A stretch of 64,000 nucleotides of DNA. Source: Latrodectus hesperus (taxonomy: Eukaryota; Arthropoda; Arachnida; Araneae; Theridiidae). Made by a program: the position numbers and the translations under genes. The notes under the pieces were generated by a model that did no database searches, had not been told where the DNA came from, and saw only the letters and a program-made list of their open reading frames with translations. This document shows, one piece after another, positions 40,915 through 55,276 of the stretch. Each line of letters begins with the position of its first letter. Position 1 is the stretch's first letter. The DNA lies in assembly GCA_037975125.1 (NCBI GenBank), contig CM075853.1:87399859-87463858 (forward strand). The letters are read 5' to 3'.

Positions 40915-42899
40915 AGAAACACGTATGTCTTGAAAACAAATTGTACGAAAGTTTTAAACACCTTTTATCAGCACTGATAATCAACTTCTGTATCCCTTCA
41001 TAAAGCTAGTATCTTATAAGGCTGTCATTTTTGCATATTTCTTGACATGAAAGCGCGATTGGCTGTTACCTAACATATTTGCATACTTCCATATACCTCT
41101 GTAGCTGTTTGCATCCTCTTCAATTCTGATTGGCTTCCGGAAATTAGCATTTTCCTCTCCGGGCTTAACTTTTGGAAGTGAGTGTATATATAACTCATAG
41201 TTTAGGTAACATAAACAAGTTGCCTTTCAATGTTTACTGGGGGATCTTGTGGTACTTGTGGTAAAGTTAAAATAACCAGATCCATTCATTTTTTTCATTT
41301 TTATGCTTTCTAAGAAAAGTTATTTGATATTTCACTTTCATGTTTTACAAATAATGAATTAAAACTATTTGAAAGCATCTATTTTTAAATGAAATGTTCC
41401 TGGAGAAGAAAATTAATTTAAGTACTTTCGATTATATTTTATGAGTTCCTTGAAAATTCAACTACTCCCTTTGACATTGAACCTGAAACATAATCTTCTA
41501 ATAAAACCGAATATCTAATTCATACTTCCTTATACTTTTATAATTAACAATTATTAAATGAAATAAGGATAAAAATAATTTATTATGGAAATATGAAATG
41601 ATTCTATAAATGTATAATTATATAAGTAGAACATTATGCATAAAAATTTGTTTATGTTTTCTTACACCCAGTATCATTTATACTATTTATTTCACTCACT
41701 AAATTATTTGTTTCTCCAATATCAGTTTGGATATCTTGCTTTAGAGCATTTAGTTAATCAATAACTGGAGATTTTTGACAGTCAGAATTTAGTGGCAAAG
41801 TATGAAAATATAAAATTATTCAAAACGAAATTATCATAAAATAGATTAAACATAAGGAATATTTTTGAAGAAATTTCACTTAAATTTCCAAACTCTGAAA
41901 AAGAAATTAAATGTATAAAATTTTAAATTTAATTGTAAAGTGTCTTCATTTCTATGATTTCCATAATATACCATTTCACAGTCATCAAAATAATTTTTTT
42001 CTAAATATTTTTCTTGATATCTTCTTATTGCTTTCATTATATTTCAATACTTTCTTACATTTTCTCTCATGCAAATTAGTTGCAAAACATATAAGTTTTA
42101 AGATTTAAATCAAAAATTTAAAATTGTAAATATAAGTTTTATTAAATACTTTTCTTAAATTTAATGTTTATTTTGCATATAATTGATTACAAAATGTATT
42201 ATTAAATATTGTTCAAAATGAAAATGAAAGTATATGTATCAAAGATTTATGTACAATGAAATTATATTTAATGTGTTGTTAGAGTTATTTTATCTTAGTA
42301 CAAAGCATTGAAAAGAAGTATTAGTAATTCGTGCAACAAAATGTCACAACAGATTACGGATAAAAAAGAGAACTTGATAAAATATAATTAAATCTGAAAT
42401 TTTTACGAAAGAATAACAACCATCTCGGTGATACAGTAACTGAACAGCACGGTTCTTTGAGATATTTTCAATTGCGATTACTTAAATGCAATAATCATAA
42501 TAAATTTTTTTACCCTTCATGTGTAAATCCGAGACTCTTTTAATGTTGATTTTTAATTGATTAAACTTAATAGATTGAGTATTGGTAATTCATTTGAAAC
42601 AAATGCAAGTTACTGCTATCGATTTTAATAGAAATCTCAGATGTGATTACGTTTTGTTTAAATTTTCCTATACATTTCCAACATTTTTTCTTAATCAGTA
42701 ATATAAATAGAAATATAATAGAAAAAAATAACTTTTAAAAATTTAAAAATTATGTTATAACAATATAAATCACCAGATAAATATTTCACTGTTATAAATA
42801 AATTATACAAATCAAAGTAGATATATTTTGAAAATTGTTTCACTAGGAAAATAAATTCAATTTCACTGTTTTCTAAGCTATTTAAGGGAAAAAATCACG

Positions 42900-43200
42900 A
42901 TTTTCACAGCTCAGCTTTTCCATTGGATCCCATATTTGCCGAAAAGATTCGTGTTCGGTTAACAAAATGCGTAATCCTTTATGCCACTTTGTACTTATAC
43001 ATGCAGTAGGGAAACATTTACATCAATCAAAGTGGCATTGAAAGAAATTTAATCTCATGCAACGTCCACCAACGAATAACCTAGAGGAGGTTCCGTCAGC
43101 ACTATCCGTCAAGATTATCTGCGTAATAGACGTTTTCAGAGCTATGGAAGTCCAAAGGCTATTTCTTCAGTGTTTAGTCGCAGCATATTCTGAACAGCAA
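42900..43200. promoter_or_regulatory. GC-richer intronic island with an 11-bp inverted repeat
   Basis: ATGCCACTTTG (42981-42991) and its exact reverse complement (43028-43038) enclose a 36-base loop, and the stem can extend a few pairs outward with a bulge. Flanking sequence is balanced in composition (TTCCATTGGATCCCATATTT; GTCCACCAACGAATAACC; GGAGGTTCCGTCAGCACTAT). No coding frame or repeat ends are visible. It could be a regulatory element or a small structured RNA; neither is shown. Confidence 0.3.
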
Positions 43201-45631
43201 AGCTATTTTTAAATGAAGTAACAAACCCTTTTAACAATCATCAAAGTTAATAAATAGATAAATAGGAAATGCAACGATTGTATTATTTATGTATTTTTCA
43301 GTACTATAAATTATGAAATTAATAAAAAATTTTATGTTTTCAAAAAAGCATTATGTGATTCTAAAACTTTTTATCATAACGTATCTGTTCATTTTAAAAG
43401 TTTTTATAGAATTGGAAATATATATTAGTGACCACAAGCATCTCGACAGATTTTATTGGTGAATAACGTATACACAGATATTCTACATCACTTGTTAAGC
43501 AAATTATAAGAAAATAAATATTATTTTATTTATATGCAGTTTTTAAAAAATATTTAGATCCTTTTTATCTATAATAGCAGTGTCTTGAAATCTATCATAA
43601 ATATTAAATTTTGTTTCTAAGTTTAGAACATTTTATAGAAATAATCTTTTATAATTGTATAAGCAAAAAGGATTTATGTAATTTTCAAAAAATATTTTCT
43701 TTCTTTCAATATGCTAACGGAGATGTTTGAAATATCTCCAAGAATCACAAATTATACAGATTTGTTGTTTATTTATTTTTAAATCATCAAGGACGGCAAT
43801 CTATGAAATTTACATTATCAATGTATATATAGAGGATGTATTTAATACACATAAATCAGTACTTTGTTTTATTTTTAACATTACTTTCACGCATTCATTG
43901 AAATGCACTATGAATAGAATAAAAATTGCGTGGAAACAATTAAGTGATGAGCTAAATAGTTTCGCCAATTTCGTGGTTTGTTAATTAACGTTTAATCTCT
44001 GTATTTTAAATAATATGCGAAAATGTTTAATAGGTACTCAAACACACATACAGCATTTCCATCCCTGTCTTTCAAGGCAATGTTGCCAGAAGAGATTAAA
44101 AAAATTCCAAATTTTGTTCTGTTAATATCATGATTTGTTCAATCATCAATGTTAACGACAGCGTTGTTATTTCTGCAAAGACTTGATATTCAATTGGCAA
44201 AAAATATTGATATTATTATATTGAATTATTAAGTATTGACAAACAAAATTTTCACCTCACTTAAGTTTTAAAATATTACAGTAACTAATTATGTAATAAT
44301 AATATAAAAAACAATACAACGTTATAAATCGTAATAGTTATAAGTAATGTGATGAGTAAGGGTTTAATTTATATAAATTCATTCCTATATTTTGTGGTTT
44401 AAAACATATTTTAACTTTACTTAACTTCATTAAAATTTGCCAGTATGTTACGCGATAATATACATTTCCCTTTCTCATTTAATTGTTCTTGTATAATGAA
44501 GTAATATAATCCATTTAACAGAAATGAGTGTAATAAAAGATGAAAAGTACGGTATTGGATAATATTATAGCTTACAGAAGAAATAACGATAATTTTGGTA
44601 ATTTATAAATGGTAAATGTAATATCTCAGCCTCAATATTAAAGATAAAAATTGTTATTTCATCGCTAAAATTTCTATAAAAATTATAATGGAAATACTTG
44701 GAATGCATTTATTAGCAATGCATTAGAACACTTCGTAACAGTGTTTAAATTTTAATTGAATCTCAATTAATAAGCTAAAATAATTATCTTAAATTAAAAT
44801 TGTTAGTGTTAATTATTTCGCATAAATAATTATTCGACTTTCCTTTTCAGTTCTTTAGTTTTTGTTGGATTTCATTAGTTGGAACCATTGATTAGAAACA
44901 ATTAGAATTAAATTTTAGAAAATAATTTTATGTAAGTATATTAGATTAAGTACTAGATTTTCCTTTATTGGATTAAGTGGAGCGTTTCTATTTTATCTTA
45001 TGATTAGTTTTTCAAGAGATTCATTTACGAAGATGTATTTTAAGAAAAATTTGAAAATCTCTATTTAGAATACCGCTTATTGATTCACAATTCATAGTAA
45101 CTTCTTAAAAGAAATCTAAGCAATTTATTTAAAAAATGTTTAATCCGATTTACAGTTCATATCATAGTAATTCTTAATAAATTAATAAAATTAATGAAAA
45201 TTATACATTTAATATATTTTCTCTACATTTGGTTTGAAATTACTGAACGTTTGATTGCTAAAAGAATTTCTGATTCACCACTTCATGCACTTTAAAAGAA
45301 GTTTGTTTAGATGTTACTGCTTATTACTGATGGTTTTCAAATAAATCTGACACATGATAGAAACATTGAAATCTCAAGTTTATGTCATCTGACATCTTGT
45401 CTTCAAGCAGGTGAAAGCAATAGGTCACCTATGTTCTGTTTTACATCAAAGCTATTATCACCGATACGTCAAAATTTTGGAATGTTAAATTCAAGGCATT
45501 TTGTATAGGATAGAGAGATTACTATTATGTTTCTACGTGCATACATCTTTTTTCTATTTATTCTCTTTCAACTAATTATTTATGCAATATTCCGAAACTC
45601 AAGGAAAATATTAACAAGAGGACCCCATAAA

Positions 45632-45636
<5 letters not shown>

Positions 45637-45690
<54 letters not shown>
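45637..45690. repeat. (TA)27 microsatellite
   Basis: Pure TA dinucleotides. Confidence 0.97.
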
Positions 45691-45694
<4 letters not shown>

Positions 45695-46264
45695 TTTTTA
45701 ACTTTTTAAAATGTAATGATAAAATCTTTGAAGTTATACACTTAAAATTAATTTTTATTTTAAATAAATTTAAAAATAAAATTAATTTTAAATAAATGAT
45801 CTTCCAATGTAATATACGAGATACTTCTCACAAATCAGTTGAGATTTCACTATTTTAGAACCATGTTGCATATTTTTCATTAAAATTTAGAGAAATATAA
45901 GTTGATTATACAATTTCCTTTTTTTACAATTATGTATATGTAACCCAATTATATTTTGACATACAACCTGGATGAATTCAGGGAAGACTTAATATTATAC
46001 AACATTGTACATTGATGTTTCTCATAATATATTTTAAGTGATAATCTCAAATATTTCGGACATGAGAGAACACAATGAATCAATATATTAATACATGATA
46101 CATGAAACTACATCTGAAGAAGGATTTAATAAATAAAATAGTTCTTCTTGGTTAAAAAATGAAATAAGATCAGAAATTTATTATTTAAATTAGATCATTT
46201 TTTACACTGACTGATGTCATCATTTTCTTTAGATTTTACATCTTTCAGGCGTCCTTGATGAGAG

Positions 46265-46392
46265 ATTATATAAATTAGTTCCCTTTTCATATTTTTCCTA
46301 GAAATTATAAATTAGTTCCTTTTTTATGTTTTTCCTAGAAATTATAAATTAGTTCTTTTTTTTTAATGTTTTTCCTAGAGATTATAAATTTT
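46265..46392. repeat. Tandem repeat, unit 37-40 bp, 3.3 copies
   Basis: Units start ATTATAAATTAGTT and end TTTTTCCTAGA at 46265, 46304 and 46341, with a partial unit from 46381. Length differences come mainly from the T run. Confidence 0.9.
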
Positions 46393-47017
46393 TTAATATC
46401 TTACTGCCCAATACCCAAGAAAATTCCCTAAATTTATTCAGTGATTTAATACGTAAGTGTAAAAAGGCATTTAAGTTCTTAGAGTAAAAAGCAAAGTTTT
46501 CTTCAAATTTCTAATTAAAGGATGGTTTAAAGAAAAAAATCTTATTTCATTTTCAATTGTTTTCTTAATATTTTTTCTATTGCTGAAAATTTCATTTCGC
46601 ACTTTATATTCAATTTTCACAAATATAAAATAAGGAAGTTTACCACCGAGCTCATTCTTTTATTAAAGTAACCATCTCAATTAAAAGAAACTTTCTGTGA
46701 TGATAATCCCATTTTCTTAATTTCCATTTAAGATCTTAGCAAAAAGAAATTTAAGAGCATTTCTAGATTTTATACCAGTAAATAAAGTAAATAGATAAAC
46801 TCAAGAAAAAGTTTTTTTAATTCCAAAAGATTGTGTGATAATTGTTTAGTTTGTAAAAAAATAATCTAAATATATTAAAATCGCTAATTAACACTCGCAT
46901 ACATAAATGCAATTATATGGTATTCATATATATGCAAGCATTTAAATATATATATTACACTTTTTTCGAAATGTTTTTGTAAATAATCTTCTTGTAATCT
47001 TTATAAATATGAAAATT

Positions 47018-47067
47018 AAATGAAGCAGTTTCAAAATTTTGAGAAAAATGTTTAAACTGCTTCATTT
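47018..47067. repeat. Perfect 14-bp inverted repeat
   Basis: AAATGAAGCAGTTT (47018-47031) pairs with AAACTGCTTCATTT (47054-47067) across a 22-base loop. No mobile-element context is recognised. Confidence 0.85.
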
Positions 47068-50000
47068 ATTTCATTACTAAGGCTCTTAAATATTTAAAAT
47101 GTTAATATTTTGCTTATATTTTTAAAATCTAAATGATAAATCTAAAGTAAAACCAAATATTCTTATTTTACAGAAAGCGTTTCTTCATTTTTTCTTGTTT
47201 CTTCTCTCATTGTGTCTAAACATGATTTTTATTTAATTATTTTCAACTATTTCTATTAAATTTCCCTAGTTACTTTTTATAACAAAGTTCTAAAATTATA
47301 TAAGTTAAGTAATAAATTGTAATACCAATTTTATGTGTGTGGTTAGAAGTGCATTAGTAAAGTATATTTTAGCTTCGCCTTATTTACTTTATTTTATTAA
47401 ATAAATAACTAGTAAATTATGGTTAAAAAATATTATCAAAAAATATATTTTAAGCATAATTCATTAATTAACGATGTTTTACTATTAATGAATTAGTGTT
47501 AGAATTACACGGATTAGATTTTATTTTATTTACTGATAATTAGAAATTCTTTACTTATTTTTTAAATTTATTCAATTTTGACTATAATGCAATTCATTGC
47601 ATTTCAAAGATTATGGAAGTTTACTTTATCACTTTTTCTTAACGGAAAATATTTTTTAACATAATTCATTAAAACTACGCTATGTTTTAAAAATTATTAT
47701 ATATATTTTTAAAAAAATTATTCTGTATAATAGAATTAATATAATTTATGATTTCACCAATTTAAAGGTTTTGAAAACTAAAAAAACTCAACTTTTAAGA
47801 TTTCAGATCTTTTAGATTAATTAAATTAGATTCATCGTGGTTTACAAAAATGTATCAATATTTGCGTAAAAAATATTATAAAATTTTTTTTCAATCAAAT
47901 ACCCTTATAATTATATCTGAAGCATGACCTAGTTAATAACTAGTTTTCTCGTTATTTTTTCTCCCCAAAATACTTTCACTTCATAAAGTTTCTTCCTTAT
48001 TATTTTAATTTTTTTATTAATTTATTTTATTCTTACTAATTATTTTATTCATTCACCCTTGTGAAGTTTTAACCATCTAATCTTTTGAGGCTATACCGTT
48101 TAAACTAAAAAAAATATATAATTCCTTAAAATGAGGGTAGTGTAAAAAGATTCCTTTCTTGAGTCTTCCTTATCTTTCTAGAAAATTGGATTTGAAACGT
48201 TATTTATGCTGCCCCATTTTTAAAAAGCTGGTATATATTCGGTGTAAAAAAATCACTCGGTTACACTAATAAAAAAACTAATTTATTTAGTAAAATATGA
48301 TTAAATAAATGTATGAAAAGTAAATTTAATCTGTTTTTGAAGTGTTGGTATATTTTTATAAATCTCTAAACAATTACTTCTCTTCATAGTTAAAACTGAT
48401 AGCTCTGCCATCTATCGGTACTATTTAAAACTAGTATCACATTTTTATCACCAATGTTTTAAAACATTTTTCCTTGAGTACGAAAGAAACACATTATGTA
48501 TATGATTTCTTCATTTTTTGTCGTTATTTTTTAGTTTGATTTAAATATTTAAAATATAAAATTCTATACGTATGGAGCATTATCTTGATAAATAGTATTC
48601 TGCTTTTTGGAAAAAAGTATATGATATAGAGTTGTAGAAAATTATTCGATCCTATACATATAAAAATTATTGCTCAATTTATTATATTACATCTTATCAA
48701 AATTATTTAGTATTTTCAAATTATTTCATAAAATATTTTCAATTAAATCCAAAAAATTAAGAAATTTCTTAATTAGTTCAAAAATGGATTCTTTTTTTTT
48801 TCAATGTAAACTAAATTTTATAAAACAAAATCTATATATTCTTTTTCAATATACTATTATTTAATAATTTCTCTCATAATTGATTATTTCTGCAAATTAA
48901 AATAATATTTTTCGTTTTTAGTTTCAGAATATTAATAATATCGGGAAAAATTAATTGCTACTTTGAATTAATTAAACCTTTTAATTAAATCTTAAATGCT
49001 TCAAATCTCGCACAAGAGTTATATTACTTCGTTCAATGCTTATTAAGAAATATAGATTTTAAACTAATTAGATTACTAAATCAAATCTTTAATTACTTTT
49101 ATTTCCCTAGATTTTTTTCAGCAAAAAATATTTATAAATTCATCATTTTAACCCCTACTTATATCTTAATTATTGATTAATATTCATTTGCACTTGACTT
49201 TCTCTTTTAAAGATTATTATTTGAAATAGAAAATAAATCGCTTAATCACTTCTCCAAAGATTTTTAATCAAGCTGTTTCGCTCACTTCATTTTATATGCA
49301 AAACAATTTATTCATGATTTTTTTTTCAAATCGCGTATGCTTAAGCTGTTCCTCACTGAATTAAGTATTTTAATCATTCAAGAACAAGTTTTGATATTAA
49401 TCATTAACTTTCTGGATAAAGAGGGTCTCAGTTTACAATAATAATGTATTATCATAGAACTTTCGCTTGCAGCTATTAGAGTATAAGCCCCATAAATAAA
49501 GGGAACCATAGATTTATAATTTAAATTAAGATGTAAAGTTCGAGCTGATGCCATCAGCCTGGAATAAAATATAACCATAAATTAAAGGGAGCTAGGTGAA
49601 TAAATGAATCATTAATGCAAAATTGAGCATTTTTCTAAAATAAACTTCATTTTGATAAGTTCAAACAAAACATTTACTTTGGAGAGATAATAACTTTAAT
49701 CTTGTGAGTTTGTTTATGTCAGAATATTCATGTATTTAACAAATTTGTATGAGAAGGCTTGTTTTTTTATAGCACTAACTAATTTTCAATCATAATATTT
49801 CAATACCTTATGAAATTTTAAGACTTCATCAATTGATTAGTACTACGGTATTTTGAAATAAGAAGCATAGGGACCATGTCTTTTTCAGGGGAGATTTGGT
49901 CTCAACTATGCAAAAGTAATACAAACCCTCTTTTCTGACATGCAACCAGTAATAGATCCAAGAAACTCGTGCAATTACATCCAAGTATTTTTTGCAATAC

Positions 50001-51649
50001 AAAATTTCAAATACAAAAGTAAATACTAGATTTTACAAATATACAAATTATAAAACTGAAAAATTAGCTAAAATCAATATCAATATCAAATAAATCAACA
50101 ATTTAAAACCCAAATATAAACTTTAATGAGATGGATTCATTGCCAAAAATTCAAAATAATTTTTTCTTATTTATATTTATTTTTTTTATAAAATTTACAT
50201 ACACACATACATTTACACAATATAAATTATTTTCTACTTAAATTTAATAAATTTAAAAATTATCTAATAATTTTAAAGTTTAAGAAAATAAAATAATAGG
50301 TATTTTCAAGTTTCATCTTATAAGCAATTCCCTACTTCCTACATAGTTTAAAATAAATTTAAGGGGAATATTATTGTTTTTAAGTATTAAAATTAAGCAT
50401 TTTATCTGTTTTCTAATATATTTTAATATTGTTGCATATTCTATAAATATGGTTTATTTCCCTAATTACAACGCACATTTCTATAAATTTTAAAAAAGAC
50501 ATTAGAATCTAAAATAGTAATTTATTCACTTTAAAATTATATGTGTTTGTTTTGTCATAGATATCAATATAAGCCAAATTATCTTTAATATTATTGTCTA
50601 AATCCAAAAGTTCAGAATTATGACTGTTAATGTTAGTTTTTATAAGAATTAACTCCTTGGGATTAATAATTTCAATATATTCATCAAAGTCAGAATTATT
50701 AAAAGTAATAAAATTATAATAAAGTAATTAATTAAAGTCAATATAACGAAAAGCAGAAGGAAATAGAAAAATAAAGATTTTTTTCGTAATGATGCAAAAA
50801 GGAATTGTCAAGTAAACTAGAAAAGTTGTGGTATACCGAAGTTTTGAATAAAAATGATTTCTTCATTGTAATTACAGTTATTGAAAATGCAGAGTTTGAC
50901 TAAATTGTTCCAATAATCACAGTGAATATTAAGCAAATGCTTATATTCACAATAATAAAGATTTAAAACATCATTTAATTTATTTAAATGTATACTTGTA
51001 AATAGAAAAGGAACCAATATCAAATACACGATTATTTGAAAGAAACTCCAAAATTGGTTTTTTTATTTTTAACTATCCAAGTTGCTGTGTATCCTGATAT
51101 ATTTTATAAATGATTAAGTTTAGCAACTTAGCAAAAAAATAATACCTGGTTTGTTCAGGTAGGATTTTGTACCGCAGGTAATGTACCGAAATTTTAAAGG
51201 TTTTTTATGAAACTTAGGGATAACAGTCAGGTAAGAGAGGAAAATCTTATTTATAATTTTTAATATTTAAAGTTTATATAAACATAAAAATTTTTTCTTA
51301 ATAACATTGACTGTAGTGCTTAAAAGTTTGTTAATATTAAAGTTTAATGTCTCTTTATCCAGCAACTGCAGATAAAAAATTTTTACAACAAAGTGCATAG
51401 TAATTAAAAGTTTTATCTATAGGTGTGATTATAAAAGTATCTTTGATATCAGATTTTAAATGAAAAACTTTAATCCAGGAAATGACATATTGTTATAAAT
51501 AATAGAAACTTTTATTTTTTTAAAAAGTTTGTGTTTCCTATCGGTAAAAATTTCAACAGGTGTACTATATAAGTTTGAAATTTTGAAAAAATAAACACAA
51601 TATTATTTAAAATAACATTAAAAACCCAAAAACTATTTAATTGAAAAAT

Positions 51650-52310
51650 TGGTCTGTATTTAATGAACTTGCTAATAATTTCTCAAAGATTTAGATTACT
51701 GACAACATTGATATCACCTGCAATAATGTGTTCATATTCTGGATTAACAAAAGATTTATATTTAAAATCAGAGCAAAAGCAATTATCGATTTTTCTTGAA
51801 GAAATAATATTCTTACAAAATTTGTTATAATTAAAAACTCTGCTTCCTAAAAGAATATCATAAGATTATGCTAATTTAATAACAAGATCTTTGATAGGAA
51901 AAAGTACTTTATAAATCATTAATTAAACTATTGAAAGTAATATTGTCAATACTGGAATGTTGGAAATTAATTAGAAAATAATAAAACTTAAAATATCTCT
52001 TTTTTTAATTTTATTATCTCTATATTTAAACATATCATTAAATAGGATTTTAAAATGCTGATTATTAAAAAGAATATCGTCCAAGCTAAAGAGTAAAAAT
52101 GTACAATCACTATTGGTAAAATTCATAATGAAACTTTTACAAGGGAACCAGTTAAAATTAGTAGAAAAAGAAGACTCCAATTTGTAAATAATATATAAAT
52201 AAAATTCAAAATTATCTTTAATTTTTTATTATATAATTTCTTTATTTTACGTCCACCTCTTTTAAGTCTTTTAGTTTTATGATTATTTGAATAAAAAAAA
52301 TACAAAGAAA
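51650..52310 (-). pseudogene. Decayed antisense retroelement-like ORF
   Basis: Read on the minus strand, several frames carry protein-like text: KRGGRKIKKLYNKK (about 52250), FSTNFNWFPCKSFIMNF (about 52160), KIDNCFCSDFKYKSFVNPEY (about 51770) and HIIAGDINVVSNLNL (about 51700-51730). The last two resemble a block, C..SPF....GHIITGDL.I......R, that I recall from the region before the reverse transcriptase in some invertebrate retroelements, possibly Penelope-like. Stops and frameshifts break it. Weaker similarity may continue down to about 50800. The family name is uncertain. Confidence 0.4.
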
Positions 52311-55276
52311 TTACTATTTTCGTAATTAATAATTTTACAACTAAATAATTCGTAAAGTCTAAAAGGTGAAAGAGATTTAAGGTAGACTATAAATCAATTT
52401 CTTTCAAAATACGTAATTCTTTATTCAGCTCAATGTCAATAATATTGAAAATAACATTGTTAAAACTATGTTTTTTAAAGTAATTAAACTCAAGATTGAA
52501 ATTATCATTATTTTATATATAAATGTATGTGTGTGTGTATCCTCTGGGTGGATGAGGTAAAACTCAGCCTTTAATTTCTTTAGTGGGTAAATAAAGCTGA
52601 TAAGCATGTTTGGGAACTAAACACTGGGGATTTTGTGTTAGGCTGATCACTAAGTTAGGCTGATCACATGTTTTGCACCATAGGACTATCGGTCAAGAAA
52701 ACAGATATGTGCTCTATAGACCCTTTGCCCCCATGAAGACTATCGTGTCGCATTTATTTATTTGAATTAAAGAAGGACAAATACCTCGAAAGTTATTTGC
52801 ATTATGATAGATCTGACCATAAGTGACCACTGTGCTTTTTTGTATTCTAGTAGCATACTAAAACTATACTTATTGGAGAAGTTGAAGTGATCTGAAGTGA
52901 CATGGTTATTACAAGCATTTACGCAGTCATTACTACAAGTCTATTACGAAAGAAGGATACTAGACCGTAACTAATTGAATCACATTCTCTGTCAACATCA
53001 TGATCTTTTGTTAAATCATCATAAATCTTTTAATTTTTTTATCGTACAAGCAAAACATTTTCACATATATATAGCATGAGCATTTACATTCTACCATTTT
53101 TGGCAAATAGAAACTGATTACAACAACTATATCCAGATACTTTAAGTTAGTTGAGTGCTGTGTAACTTTCAAATTATAATTATAATTCGTGCATAAATTA
53201 TTAAAAAGCTAACGCTGTTAATTATGATAAAATGTCAATCAAAACATTTACAAACTACTATTAGGATTTGGCCGTTTTAAATTTGTAATATCTTTGTTTT
53301 ACATAAAAAAATTATCCACACAGATTGCATCCATATTGATATTTGCAAACATGTATCTTCCTTGAGATACAAGATACGCATTTGTAAGAATACATCTGGG
53401 TTAACTATTCTGGAATTTATTTTTATATAACTGTACACTTATCGAATTTACAATTACTCTAGAGAAAAAATATTGCATCAAAGCTAAATAGCAATCAACT
53501 TTGCAGCTTCTGTCTGAGTCAAGAATTATAAGCTCACTAAGAATTAATAGGAAACACAAAATTTGAAAATGTTTTTTTTTTAATCTGGATTCCATAGAAA
53601 TATAAATAAACCAGATATTACTTCTTTATTTCTGTTAAATCTTGATTTGATTTGTTAAAAATTGATTCTTTAATAAACAATAATAATTTCTTATCTTTTT
53701 AATAAATTAAAGAATATGTAGTTATTTAGAAAGCTGGAATCAAACACTGTGATAATAGAATGTCTTTAAAACTTTTGCTTTTTAGTTACTAAGATGTATT
53801 TTTTAAAATTCAATACAGCGTGAGTATGAAAAAAAATAAGTCAAAAAATACAATAAACTTGAAACAATATTTTTATGTTGAAACATACATCGATATGTTG
53901 AGTTTCAAATACTATTAAAATATAATTTCTGATCTTGAGTTAAGGTTTGCTTTGTACTAAAAATTATGTATCCTTTAACTAAAAGAGATGTAAACCATTA
54001 AATGCAACAGACTGCTTTGTTCTTCAGTGTAATTTCAAGTTTTAACAATAAAAGTTTTATTTATTCAGTTTGCTGTCTTTCAATTCAAAATTCTGAATTT
54101 AATGGACTAAGTAATCATTTCTGCTACATTGAGAAAAATATTTCTAAAGATTTAAATTTGAAAGCAATAATTTTGTGAAGTAAAGCTTAAATAAAAGTTG
54201 ATTAGGAAATGCACATGGTTTCTAAATGGTATTCATGGTAGTTACGTAATCTATTGGCTTATAATTAAATAGTTTTAGAGTTATAGTTAAATATTTATTA
54301 AATCTTCAGTTTAATAACTAAAAGAATTAGTCAATTATATCGAAAACAATTCCTTTGCCAAGAATTAATTTATTCGCATTTCTAAAATATTTTAGTGTAA
54401 AAATACTACAAAATTTATTTTTAAGATTTTTTCTTAATTTAAATTTCCTAAAAATAGTAACTATATTTAAAACTTAAACACAGAATAGACATGAAATTAC
54501 AAAAGTCATCAATCTTATTTAATATGTTAAGGTTTTGAACAAGGTTAAAGGCAATTATTAATATTTCTTATAAATAATACAATAAACAATATAAATTATT
54601 CTGTAAAATTCAATATTTTCCCTAGTTAGCATGGTAATTGTATTTAGCTGTTTGTAAATTATTTTTAGTTTCAGCTAAAAGTAAAAACGGTTTTTAGAGA
54701 ATTTCAAGAAATTCAAATTAACGTAACAACTTATATGGGAGATCTTTTTACCTTACATAAAGTTTATCAATACCAAAACTCATCATTAAAATGAGCATGA
54801 AAAGAAGTTTGTCAAACATTTTGGTTATGTACTCTAATCAAAACTATATATTTGTCACTGCAAATTGTAATTTCTCTTTTTTAAATGTATATAATAATTA
54901 TTTTCCCTATTATGCTCAAATTTGATATTATCTGTAATACATATATTTTTTCCTTAATAGTTTGTTCTGAAAAATGTAATCTTAACATGTGATTTAGAAT
55001 TGAAATCATTATTTCAAATATCCAGTAGAAAATTCTGCTGATCGGATACTTTTTACAAACAAGCATGGTGAGGCATTTTTATTTCAAAAATGAAACTGAC
55101 AATCTATGATGAAATAATCTACAAAGTTCAGATTTAGTGTTTTTTCATTGTTTAAAGAGGAATTTTTACAAAATTGTACATTATAAAATAAAATAAAATG
55201 AAACTTGCCTATGTATATTTTTCATTAAAACAATCAACTTCAATATTTGCTTTAAAAATATTTTTCCTATATTTAG

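Larger units (their letters stand above)
39346..41184 (-). mobile_element. Full-length dead Tc1-like transposon with nested SINE
   Basis: The ends are CATTCACTTCCAAAA (39346) and TTTTGGAAGTGAGTG (to 41184), inverted repeats with one mismatch, each flanked by TA (39344-39345 and 41185-41186), the Tc1/mariner target. Without the SINE and its duplication it is about 1.53 kb, a normal Tc1 length. The minus strand carries a broken transposase. The order of events is clear: Tc1 insertion into the intron, then SINE insertion into the transposase. Confidence 0.88.

Noticed and set aside
43727..43984. 85-codon open frame in the large intron
   Set aside because: Low-complexity AT-rich translation without splice signals or known motifs.
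55198..55276. Met at 55198 as an alternative start for the FN3 exon
   Set aside because: This stretch lies upstream of a good acceptor, reads as intron, and the spliced junction gives the family's GPPDP start.
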